This document shows, piece after piece, positions 1 through 7,458 of a DNA stretch of 24,367 nucleotides. Source of the DNA: JALQUL01 sp964556425. GTDB taxonomy: Bacteria > Pseudomonadota > Gammaproteobacteria > Burkholderiales > Burkholderiaceae_C. A program made the position numbers and the translations under genes. A model generated the notes under the pieces. It ran no database searches. It saw only the letters and a list, made by a program, of their open reading frames with translations, and was not told where the DNA came from. The stretch is taken from the NCBI GenBank assembly GCA_964556425.1, contig CAZKWC010000044.1, forward strand, positions 1 through 24,367, read 5' to 3'. Position 1 is the stretch's first letter, and each line of letters opens with the position of its first letter.

Positions 1-1961
1 TAAAAGAGTCATTTTTAGTAATGGGCAGTCGAGTGGATTATGGTTTTAGCAATCGATTAACCATTGGCTTATTTGCCGCCAAAAGTGTTTACACCCCAGT
101 GGGTGGTGTTACTTATGATGCCGACCTTAATCCTATTTTGGCAGCCAATCAGTTGGATACTTATTACGGATTTGAATTAAGGCCTTCTTTAGGTCGTTAC
201 GCCCTCGAGACTGGTATGACCGGCCGTGGTCAAGGCGGACAGGCTGCATATATTCGATTTGCGATGCCTATTTTTGGAACAACAGTAAGTCTTACCCATG
301 ATTATTATGGCGAAAAATATTTAGCCAAAGATAATGGCAACGGAAGCCTTGCCAGTAGAAGTACACTAGGTTTGGGTTTGCCATTGGGAGCCCCAGGGTC
401 TGAGCTTGGTGCTATTAATTTAGGCTTTGACTTAGGCATTCAAACCAACGACACCAAAGTTTTAAAGTCTGGTTTAGGTTATGGTCATCGTTTAGGACCT
501 TTGTTCTTTAGCCATCAAGTGGATGTACAAAGCACCTTTAGTGCCTCCAACGATGCAAGTCATTCAGGTTTATACCGCTTAAAGTCCACCTACCGACATG
601 ATTTCTGGGATGTAAGAGCTGAGTTAAGAGCTGATTTATTAGGCCAAGGAGTTCAGAGTATTGCTGTATCAGGGCAATATCGCCCTGATGATATGAATGC
701 AGTGTCAGGCAATATAAGTTATTCGCCTGGTGGATCTTATTCAGTGGGCTTGGGTGTGAGTAAAAATTTTGGTTTTAGTAATGTAGCCATGAGTGTCAGT
801 TATGCTGAGAAAAAATGGTCTTTAGCTGCCGCCGTTAATTTTTCATTGGGTTACACAGGCTCTAGAGGTTTAAATATTACTTCCCGTCAAAGATCCACTA
901 TGGGTATGGCCGATATTCATATTTACGAAGATGTCGATGCCGACGGTGTGTTTAATGAGGGGGTTGATAAACCAATCCCTGATGTGGGCATTACTTTGAA
1001 CTCACAGGTAGTTGAGAATAAACAGTCTGATAAAAATGGTAAGTTAGGTTTGGATGAACTGTCAGTGTTTGGGCCTGCAATAGTGGCTGTTGGCTTGGGT
1101 CAAGTCAGTGATGGCTTTTTAGTTCCCATGTATCCTAAAATACAAATGTGGCCTAGACCAGGAAACGCTTTGTTAGTGAACTATCCATTAACTGAAGCGG
1201 GTGAAATCTCGGGCTATATTCGAATGGAGTTGCCACCTGTCAGTGTAGTTGGGCCTAAAACCACCACCGCTACTCCATCTAACACTTCCACTGCAACTAC
1301 CGGTGCTAAGGCTACTAATACAAGCACAGTAGCAAATAATACGGTAGTTGCAAAAGATGATAAAAACAAAGCCTCTAATACCCCATCAGAACCGAGCAAA
1401 GAGTTAGCCAATAAAGTGCCTCCTTCAGCCGTAAAAGCGGGTACCGCACAAGTGGTCGCAGCCGAGCTCAATAACAAAACACAAACCCCTGCAAGCACTG
1501 AAGACAAAGCCAAAACAGGCACATTTGTCGGCGGAAAAACAGTCGTTATTAATGGTGTTAGAGAAAGAACCATTAGCTCTATGCGTTTACAAATTTTTAG
1601 ACCAGATGGCAAGCTACATGGTGAAATTAGAAGTTTATCGGATGGCTACTTTACTTTTGATAATGTTTATCCTGGCAAATGGATTTTAAAAGTCGCTCCT
1701 AATCAAAATTGGTATGGAACCCCTTTAGAGGCGGTAGAGCAAACAATAGAGTTAACTGCCGATGCACGGACTAAAAATGATGTGCTTATTTTCTATAAAG
1801 CCAATGGGGCTTATGACGGGGTAAGATCGTTACAGCAAAAACCAGAAACTAAAGCAGAACTCAAGACCGATAATAAAGCACCCACTCCACCTTTACCTCC
1901 AACAGAAAAAAAAGCAGAGGTCAAAAATGATCAGCCAATACAAAAGCCAGTTACAAAATAA
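1..1961 (+). CDS. Usher-like outer-membrane beta-barrel protein (5' end outside window)
   Basis: The frame is open to the left edge with no stop before the first ATG (21), so the N-terminus is missing. About 300 residues alternate aromatic, glycine and polar residues (for example YGFSNRLTIGLF), typical of a transmembrane beta-barrel. Two small beta-sandwich-like modules follow. The first, near residues 298-400 counting from the ATG at 21, contains DVDADGVFNEGVD, a DxDxDG acidic loop seen in SdrD-B-like repeats. The second, near 505-590, contains SDGYFTFDNVYPGKW, a carboxypeptidase-regulatory-like signature. A Thr/Ala/Lys/Asn-rich linker of about 100 residues separates them, and the C-terminus is Lys/Pro-rich. 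This order resembles CS1/alpha-type fimbrial ushers and related usher-like proteins that thread secreted subunits across the outer membrane. The next gene overlaps its end, suggesting translational coupling. Usher class is inferred; an unrelated barrel protein cannot be excluded. Confidence 0.6.
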   Translation, partial: KESFLVMGSRVDYGFSNRLTIGLFAAKSVYTPVGGVTYDADLNPILAANQLDTYYGFELRPSLGRYALETGMTGRGQGGQAAYIRFAMPIFGTTVSLTHDYYGEKYLAKDNGNGSLASRSTLGLGLPLGAPGSELGAINLGFDLGIQTNDTKVLKSGLGYGHRLGPLFFSHQVDVQSTFSASNDASHSGLYRLKSTYRHDFWDVRAELRADLLGQGVQSIAVSGQYRPDDMNAVSGNISYSPGGSYSVGLGVSKNFGFSNVAMSVSYAEKKWSLAAAVNFSLGYTGSRGLNITSRQRSTMGMADIHIYEDVDADGVFNEGVDKPIPDVGITLNSQVVENKQSDKNGKLGLDELSVFGPAIVAVGLGQVSDGFLVPMYPKIQMWPRPGNALLVNYPLTEAGEISGYIRMELPPVSVVGPKTTTATPSNTSTATTGAKATNTSTVANNTVVAKDDKNKASNTPSEPSKELANKVPPSAVKAGTAQVVAAELNNKTQTPASTEDKAKTGTFVGGKTVVINGVRERTISSMRLQIFRPDGKLHGEIRSLSDGYFTFDNVYPGKWILKVAPNQNWYGTPLEAVEQTIELTADARTKNDVLIFYKANGAYDGVRSLQQKPETKAELKTDNKAPTPPLPPTEKKAEVKNDQPIQKPVTK

Positions 1962-2502
1962 AATCAACCAGCTACTTATTGTTTCATTATTAGCAGGATT
2001 AACAATCAGTCCTGGTATAGCCTATGCTTCTTCTAGCGTGGCTTGTGCCGATATTGATTTTAAAGACTTGCGTACTTTACAGTTTGGTTTTTTAAGAATT
2101 AGAAGAGGTGTAACGGGTTGGGCGGTGGTAGATGCCAGTGGTGGTGCAAAAGTTTCCCCTGGAATTGCCTTTTCTAACCGCTTCCCCCCTTCACCTGGGG
2201 CTGTGCAATTGACAGGGCCACCTAATACAGAGGTGTTAATGGGAATTTATCTAACAGGTAACACCAGTTTAGGACCGCTCACTATGGATCAACCTATGGC
2301 ACTCACCGAAAACGGAATGTTTGCCCTAAAAAGAGTTGGTCAATTTTGGTCCGTCAGATTACCTAATAGCGACAACGAAACAGTGAGTATTGATATCGCT
2401 ATTGGTGGTCAATTAATTATTCAGAATGTAGAAAAAAAATGGGAGATCTCAACCAAAATTGTGACTCAGTGTATTAGTGCTCGATTAGTACCGCCACCCT
2501 GA
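1927..2502 (+). CDS. Small secreted protein, DUF4402-like, probable subunit of the usher-type system
   Basis: The gene encodes 191 residues. The ATG lies inside the upstream gene (35-bp overlap), with AGAGG at 1916-1920 as ribosome binding site. A basic n-region, a hydrophobic core (LLIVSLLAGLTI) and a likely signal peptidase site after AYA near residue 34 indicate Sec export. The mature part is rich in Gly and beta-branched residues. Its spacing of segments (LQFGFLRIRRG, WAVVDASGGAK, then VQLTGPPNTEV) resembles DUF4402 proteins, beta-rich secreted proteins often found beside chaperones and ushers. Two cysteines in the mature protein (ADIDF region and VTQC near the C-terminus) could form a disulfide. 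I infer it is a surface subunit or adhesin exported by the preceding usher-like protein. The family call is by pattern only. Confidence 0.55.
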   Translation: MISQYKSQLQNKINQLLIVSLLAGLTISPGIAYASSSVACADIDFKDLRTLQFGFLRIRRGVTGWAVVDASGGAKVSPGIAFSNRFPPSPGAVQLTGPPNTEVLMGIYLTGNTSLGPLTMDQPMALTENGMFALKRVGQFWSVRLPNSDNETVSIDIAIGGQLIIQNVEKKWEISTKIVTQCISARLVPPP

Positions 2503-2511
2503 GTGAATCAT

Positions 2512-3192
2512 TTATTGCAATGAGCAAGGTGCACTAAAAGCGTAACCTAGTCCCCATTCTGCTTTAATAGGATCATCTAGTTCAGTTATTTCTCGAATTT
2601 TTTTTCTGAGACGACTAATTTTTACTTCGATACGCCTCTCGTCATAAGTCAAGAAATTATGGCCTTGAGCCTCAATCAGTTCACGCCTATTGGCAGGTTG
2701 GCCACGGTGTGCAATCATGCATTCTAATAATTTAAACTCGGAAGCAGTCAGAGTGATATTTTTACCTAAGGGCGAACGTAGCACACACTCATAACGCAGT
2801 AAGTACCAAGACTTAGGCGAGCCAACTACTCCTGTCCTTAACTTTTGACTGACACGCTCAATCACGGCCTGCAGTTCTCGCAGGCTAACTGGTTTAACGA
2901 GGTAATTATCAGCACCACTTTCGAGACTTAAAGCGCGATCTTCTAAACTACTTCTTGCAGTTAACATTACAACAGTTAAACCTGGAGTTTCTTTTAGTCG
3001 TTTGGCAATAGAAATACCATCTTCACCAGGCAAGCCAATGTCTAATAAAATCAAATCAGGCTTGCGGTTCGCAATAATTCTATCAAGCTCAATACTCGTA
3101 CTAGCACCTTCGGTATCCATACCAAGTCGGTTCAAAAAGATCACAATCTCTTCTCTCAAGTCGTCTTGATCTTCTACAACGACAACTCTCAT
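2512..3192 (-). CDS. OmpR/PhoB-family response regulator
   Basis: The 226-residue protein has the standard two-domain build. The receiver domain (about 1-115) shows the acidic pair E7-D8, phospho-acceptor D51 in LLDIGLPGEDG, T78 in VVMLTAR, and K100-P101 in YLVKPVS. The C-terminal winged helix (about 130-222) contains LTASEFKLLECMIAHRG, a recognition-helix region ERRIEVKISRLRKKI, and the wing GLGYAF. It should bind DNA when phosphorylated. Start choice is supported by AGGAG at 3202-3206 (minus strand), 9 nt from the ATG. Its partner is almost certainly the divergent sensor kinase starting at 3478. The gene ends 9 bp from the usher-type locus and shares the 285-bp regulatory region with the kinase. 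Target genes are unknown; the adjacent surface-appendage operons are the obvious candidates. Confidence 0.93.
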   Translation of the reverse strand: MRVVVVEDQDDLREEIVIFLNRLGMDTEGASTSIELDRIIANRKPDLILLDIGLPGEDGISIAKRLKETPGLTVVMLTARSSLEDRALSLESGADNYLVKPVSLRELQAVIERVSQKLRTGVVGSPKSWYLLRYECVLRSPLGKNITLTASEFKLLECMIAHRGQPANRRELIEAQGHNFLTYDERRIEVKISRLRKKIREITELDDPIKAEWGLGYAFSAPCSLQ

Positions 3193-3477
3193 AATGAATG
3201 ACTCCTAATGGGTAAAATAACAAGGTGCATAATTTGATGATGGGGGAGGGATAAATTCTTCATATGAATAAAAAGAAAGGCCCACCATAATCAAAAAATT
3301 TAACTTATATAAGTATGATAAAACTAGATAAAAACTTATATAAGGTTTTAAAAAACAGATAACAAAAAAATTGTTTTGATTGTTATCCATAGATGCTTGA
3401 ATAGTCTTGCAATTGCTTGCACCGACTAACTTTTGTTATAGATTGGTTACAGTCTAAGTTAACTAGAAAGCTTTTCA
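3193..3477. promoter_or_regulatory. Divergent promoter region of the two-component genes
   Basis: This very AT-rich region of 285 bp has no convincing gene. A possible kinase promoter is TTGCTT (3413-3418), an 18-bp spacer and TATAGA (3437-3442). A possible regulator promoter on the minus strand is TTGATT (3289-3294 on the complement), an 18-bp spacer and TATTCA (3265-3270). Two palindromes lie between them. The promoters are matched by eye to the sigma-70 consensus and are tentative. Confidence 0.4.
3303..3345. promoter_or_regulatory. Pair of spaced palindromes, candidate operator
   Basis: ACTTATATAAGT (3303-3314) is a perfect 12-bp palindrome. ACTTATATAAGG (3334-3345) repeats 11 of its 12 bases, with a perfect 10-bp core CTTATATAAG. 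The start-to-start distance is 31 bp, close to three turns of B-DNA, so two dimers would bind the same face. I did not notice another copy elsewhere in the window. A binding site for a regulator, perhaps autoregulatory, is an inference; OmpR-family proteins more often use direct repeats. Confidence 0.45.
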
Positions 3478-5150
3478 ATGATGCAAATCAATCAAGGTCG
3501 TTTTATCTTTCAAACGCTATTAACAGTGTTTATACTCTTTTGGGTAAACTTAGTGGTTGCGCAAGAATATGACGCTTATTCACAAAAAGGTTTAAAGGCA
3601 AGGGTTGATTTTTATTATGATGAGTCTGCTCAATTAGATTATGCAGAAATTCAGCAGCCCAATATAGCGCAATTATTTCAGCCACAGACCGGCTCTATAA
3701 CAAAGGGTTACGTAACGGGAGCACTATGGTTTAAGCTAGAACTAGAAACCACTGAAAACAGAAGTAGTGATTGGTANNNNNNNNNNNNNNNNNNNNNNNN
3801 NNNNNNNNNNNNNNNNNNNNNNNNNNNNNNNNNNNNNNNNNNNNNNNNNNNNNNNNNNNNNNNNNNNNNNNNNNNNTTTTTTTCCTGCTCCATTATTTAA
3901 AAATATTTGAGCGGTATGAAGTCAGTTCCAAAATCTATTTAATTTCATTAATTGTCTTTGCGTTTATATCGATAAATATTGGTGTTTTTTATTCATTTCC
4001 TCTGGCTATGTTTATTTACCAGTTTTGGAACGTAATCAATTCCATACTACTCATTCCCATCATAGTTTTATTAACAAGAAATGTTTTTCCTTATACCTAT
4101 GTGGTATTAGCTGCTTGTTTTGTATTGAATATTGGAGTACTTATTCGAATCTCTAGAAATTTGGGTTATCTGCCAGATGGTGACTTTCAATATTACTCTT
4201 ATTTTTTTGGCGTAATTGGTCATCTTATATTAATGAATGTTGTGGCTTCACTTACCTTTCGCGATAGTCTTGCCGCCAAAGATAAAGTTTTAACTGAGGC
4301 ATTAAAAACAGCTCAAGAAGCTGAAAAAAAACTAGAAGAAAAGGTTACCAAAAGAACCAGTTCGTTAAGGCATGCATTGGATCTAGTGAAAACTACACTG
4401 GAGTTTGAAAGGCAAGCTCAAGAAGACCAAAGGCTATTTTTTGAAACTGTATCTCATGAGTTAAGAACGCCTCTAGCGGTAATTGATGCCGCTGCCAAAA
4501 ATATGGAGCTGGATGCGCATGAGTTTGATGATGTTTCTAAAAAACGTTTTCAAAGAATACAAAGAGCAACTGCACAACTATCGGATTTAGTAAAGCGTTG
4601 TTTTAGAGAGGACCGCTTTGAGCCCCTTAATAGAGGTCTAAGAAGAAGGCATGCCCAATTACAAACACTTGTGACAGATGCCTGTGACTCGCTTGCATTT
4701 AGTCCACAAAAACATCAGTTATCAGTTAATCTAGATAATCTACCAGATACTTTTTTATGTGATCCTGATATGACTCGGTTGGCTTTGAGAACCATTGTAG
4801 GTAATGCGGCTAAATATTCAAGTGCGGGTAGCTCTATTTGGATTAAGGGCAGTTATGATGAAAAAGGCTTAACTCTTAAAATTATTGATAATGGGCCAGG
4901 TGTTGCAGAAAGAGACCTACCGCATCTGTTTAAGCGTTATTACCGGGGAAGTAATGCAAGTCATGTTTCAGGTACTGGTTTGGGCTTGCCATTAGCAAGA
5001 GAATTAATTCAAATTCAGGGCGGTCATATGCGAATTGATAGTGTATTGGGCAAAGGTTTTGAAGTGACCATTTTTTTACCTATTTATCAACCGACACCAG
5101 AACGCCAAGAGTTAGATGATATTCCCAATACGCAAAACAAAATGGTTTAG
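3478..5150 (+). CDS. 7TMR-DISM-type sensor histidine kinase, interrupted by a scaffold gap
   Basis: Left of the gap, a signal peptide (cleavage likely after VVAQ, residue 29) leads into the first half of a periplasmic DISMED2-like sensor domain (GYVTGALWFKLEL). Right of the gap come about four membrane segments (4 kb region 3930-4260), a charged coiled-coil linker (KTAQEAEKKLEEKVTKRT), and a HisKA domain with H in ETVSHELRTPLAVI. The HATPase domain follows, with N box IVGNAAKYSSAG, G1 IIDNGPGV, F box LFKRYYRG and G2 GTGLGLPLAREL. The enzyme should autophosphorylate and pass phosphate to the divergent regulator. With 100 N in place the two halves are out of frame (true gap must be 2 modulo 3). 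The rest of DISMED2 and roughly the first three membrane helices are missing, so the real gap is probably several hundred bases. Confidence 0.88.
3777..3876. other. Assembly gap (100 N) inside the kinase gene
   Basis: There are exactly 100 unknown bases, the usual placeholder for a gap of unknown size. It removes part of the sensor domain and the first membrane segments of the kinase. Confidence 0.97.
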
Positions 5151-5177
5151 TAGTCGTTAAAAATGGTTAAAGCATAG

Positions 5178-5528
5178 TTACTGGAAGCACAACAAAATGA
5201 CCTGAGGTAATTGCATTTCGGATACATATCCGCCTGCATAGCCACTGGCTTGACAAGCCCTAGAACCACAGGTAATTACCCATCCAGGGCTAGCTACACT
5301 AGGCGCTACACTTTCAGTGCAAACAGAAGATACAAAATATTGATTGGAAAAAAAACTCACTGTGCTACCAATTACTTGAGTAATATTGTTGATAACAGGA
5401 GTTTCTCTTTCTTGAAAGCGAAGAGATAGAGTTGGAACCCCTCTTAACTCAGTTACTGTAGTTGAGTCGGCCTGTGAGTAACATAAAATAGGCAGGCCTA
5501 AAAATAATAAAATAATTTGACGTTTCAT
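5178..5528 (-). CDS. Small secreted Cys-containing protein, last gene of the type IVb pilus operon
   Basis: The gene encodes 116 residues that I do not recognise as a family. A signal peptide is clear (MKRQIILLFLGLPILCYSQA). The residue before Cys16 is Leu, so this is not a good lipobox. The mature part is about 95 residues with four further cysteines, all in the second half (SVCTES, VITCGSRAC, ILLCF), plus a Gly/Tyr-rich segment ASGYAGGYVSE. Oxidative folding in the periplasm is therefore likely. GGAG lies just upstream of the ATG. It starts 26 bp after the stop of pilV, so it is probably co-transcribed, and it converges on the kinase gene. A minor pilus-associated or tip-accessory protein is a reasonable guess from position only. 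Confidence 0.7.
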   Translation of the reverse strand: MKRQIILLFLGLPILCYSQADSTTVTELRGVPTLSLRFQERETPVINNITQVIGSTVSFFSNQYFVSSVCTESVAPSVASPGWVITCGSRACQASGYAGGYVSEMQLPQVILLCFQ

Positions 5529-5554
5529 TTTTGACTCCAGTTAAAAAGGTTTTC

Positions 5555-7369
5555 TTAGTTGTACCAACATCCAGTTTCAACTAATGCGCTACTGTTAATG
5601 GCTATGCCTTCACCGTCGGTAATTAAGGTGGTCCAACTATTACCGTTGTCTTTTGCTTTAAAGTTAAGAAAAAGTCTGCTTGCATTAATGCTTTGAGGTA
5701 TTTCAATAATTTTGGCAATTCCGCCACTACCGCAAGCTGGCTTTTTTATTACACTTGCATTTTGTGCAATAAAGGTGGCTGCGGTGGCAAACTTGCCCAT
5801 CCGACTGGTGGTGCTTTGCCAAGTATTTCCTACGCAAATAATGCTAACCTTGTTAGGACTTTGTCCAATTTCCCCATTTACGTTGCAGGCATCTCCTAAA
5901 TTAGCTTGATGAAGTCCTGTCGCAACCCAAATAAAATTTTCACATTTTAAGAGTCGTAAATAATTTTGGTTGGTCCCCCATATCATGGCATTATTGGTGG
6001 GGCAACTGCTGCCCACATTGGCTGATTTTTGAATCACTACAGAGTCGGCAAAACTTTCTCCGTTGGCTCTAAGACCAGCGTTACCTTGATTGTTCACAAT
6101 CACATCTGCTTTAGCCATAGAGACGAGGCCCTGATAGCTAAATCCGGCTTTAATTTGTCCAGAAGCATCATGACTGCTGATTTCGCCATTAGAAAGAAGT
6201 TGAGCTCTAGTTTTGCCGTTGTTGTCGGCCAACCCTATTTCACCTGTTTGCCCCTCTACCCAAGCTCGTTTTATACAACTGTTAGAGCGAGACCAAAAAG
6301 CGCCAGAGTTTAAAATCTCACCTAATCGACAATCGTGGTCATCTGCTTGACCTGTGCCAGCTCCTAAACTACCATTAACTGAGCTGATATTGCCCTGTGC
6401 CGTGAGATTGTTTTGAAATTGTGGGTCACGATTATCTTTGACTCGTAAAAACTGTCCAAAGCCAGAAGCACCAAAACCAAATCGAATACAAATGATGCCT
6501 GCAGGATTTTCTGGAAACGGATTTTTAGTCGTCCAAGCACCGCCTGCGCCTGTAATTTGATGAGCTAATCCTAATAACGAGATACCAGAATTGCCACCAA
6601 TTTTTCCCATCATTTTACCTAGTGCAAAACCATCAATCTCTCGCTTTTGTGAACCTGCTAATATCGATTCATCTTGAACAGGTTGATCAAGGCAGACAAG
6701 ACCTGCTAAATTGCAACTCGCACCAGAGGCGCTACTTTCACAACCGGCCGGTATTCTTTCAATTTTAGTCACATAGCTTGCATTTTGAAGACTTTTATAG
6801 CTTCCAAAATTGCTTCCTGGGCTAAGGCCTAAAGCCATTGAGCGCAGTTGCTCTAGAGTGGGGGCAAGTGCTTGGCCTGAGGCACTACCAAACTCTATAC
6901 TGACACCGTTTCTAATAATAGCTTGACCTGCTTGAAAGGCTTGGTAGTGTTCAATTAACAGGGTTTCTGCTGCGTACGCAATATTTTGTAGTTGATCGGC
7001 CTGCATCATCGCTTGACTAGCCAGCTCAGCTCTATGTGCCGACCAAAAAGCAAGGCCGGCTGCCACACTAGAAAGTAATAGTGCAAGCGATAACTCTAAC
7101 ATTAAAAAACCGCCATTGGATTTTTTATAAGCCAATGACTTTGATGCTTGTTTGGGGGTAAAAGTAACAGATCTAGGGCTTTTGGGGTTAGCCTTTATAT
7201 CATTGGTGGTTGCCAAAAGTAAACCATCAATAAAAGGACGATACTGATGCAACCAAGGACTAGGAAACCAATAATAAGAAGGCTGCTGAGTAATTTTATG
7301 ATGGGCGTTGAATTGATAAAGTAGCTGTTGCCTTTGGGGCGAGAGTGTCAAACAAAAGTTAGAATTCAT
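5555..7369 (-). CDS. pilV: PilV, type IVb minor/tip pilin (shufflon-type protein)
   Basis: The frame codes for 604 residues. A prepilin-peptidase site lies at SNGG|FLMLELSLALLL, with Phe at +1 and Glu at +5, followed by a hydrophobic N-terminal helix. The remaining 500 or so residues are Gly/Asn/Ser-rich, with scattered cysteines and a C-terminus ending CWYN. This matches the PilV tip adhesin of R64-type thin pili (shufflon N-terminal constant region family), which contacts recipient-cell lipopolysaccharide in IncI plasmids. It is preceded by pilS (89-bp gap) and followed by a small secreted protein. The annotated ATG leaves an 87-residue leader, far longer than usual, and there is no internal ATG before the cleavage site. 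A TTG just upstream of AYKKSNGG could give a leader of about 9 residues. I saw no rci recombinase or repeated inverted sites, so the C-terminus looks fixed. Confidence 0.85.
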   Translation of the reverse strand: MNSNFCLTLSPQRQQLLYQFNAHHKITQQPSYYWFPSPWLHQYRPFIDGLLLATTNDIKANPKSPRSVTFTPKQASKSLAYKKSNGGFLMLELSLALLLSSVAAGLAFWSAHRAELASQAMMQADQLQNIAYAAETLLIEHYQAFQAGQAIIRNGVSIEFGSASGQALAPTLEQLRSMALGLSPGSNFGSYKSLQNASYVTKIERIPAGCESSASGASCNLAGLVCLDQPVQDESILAGSQKREIDGFALGKMMGKIGGNSGISLLGLAHQITGAGGAWTTKNPFPENPAGIICIRFGFGASGFGQFLRVKDNRDPQFQNNLTAQGNISSVNGSLGAGTGQADDHDCRLGEILNSGAFWSRSNSCIKRAWVEGQTGEIGLADNNGKTRAQLLSNGEISSHDASGQIKAGFSYQGLVSMAKADVIVNNQGNAGLRANGESFADSVVIQKSANVGSSCPTNNAMIWGTNQNYLRLLKCENFIWVATGLHQANLGDACNVNGEIGQSPNKVSIICVGNTWQSTTSRMGKFATAATFIAQNASVIKKPACGSGGIAKIIEIPQSINASRLFLNFKAKDNGNSWTTLITDGEGIAINSSALVETGCWYN

Positions 7370-7413
7370 TTTGATGTCTCACTTAAAAAAATAATAAATG
7401 AAAGTGCTTGGCG

Positions 7414-7442
7414 CGCAAGTTGACATTGAGTGCTAACTTGCG
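7414..7442 (-). promoter_or_regulatory. Hairpin between pilS and pilV
   Basis: There is a perfect 8-bp stem, CGCAAGTT (7414-7421) and AACTTGCG (7435-7442), with a 13-nt loop. One GU and one GC pair can extend it. No T-run follows directly on the minus strand, so it is less likely a full terminator than an mRNA-stabilising or attenuating structure behind the major pilin gene. Confidence 0.55.
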
Positions 7443-7458
7443 TGATGGTTTGAATTAA

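Noticed and set aside
1214..1612. 132-residue open frame on the minus strand
   Set aside because: It is antisense to the Thr/Ala-rich linker of the usher-like gene; repetitive codons there remove stops on the other strand. The product is a low-complexity Val/Leu/Ala string with no recognisable features.
3205..3390. 61-residue open frame on the minus strand in the two-component intergenic region
   Set aside because: It has biased AT-rich composition and no family features, and it covers the palindromes and candidate promoters.
5178..7369. Shufflon
   Set aside because: No repeated inverted sites and no Rci-type recombinase gene are visible; the flanking genes are a secreted protein and a kinase.
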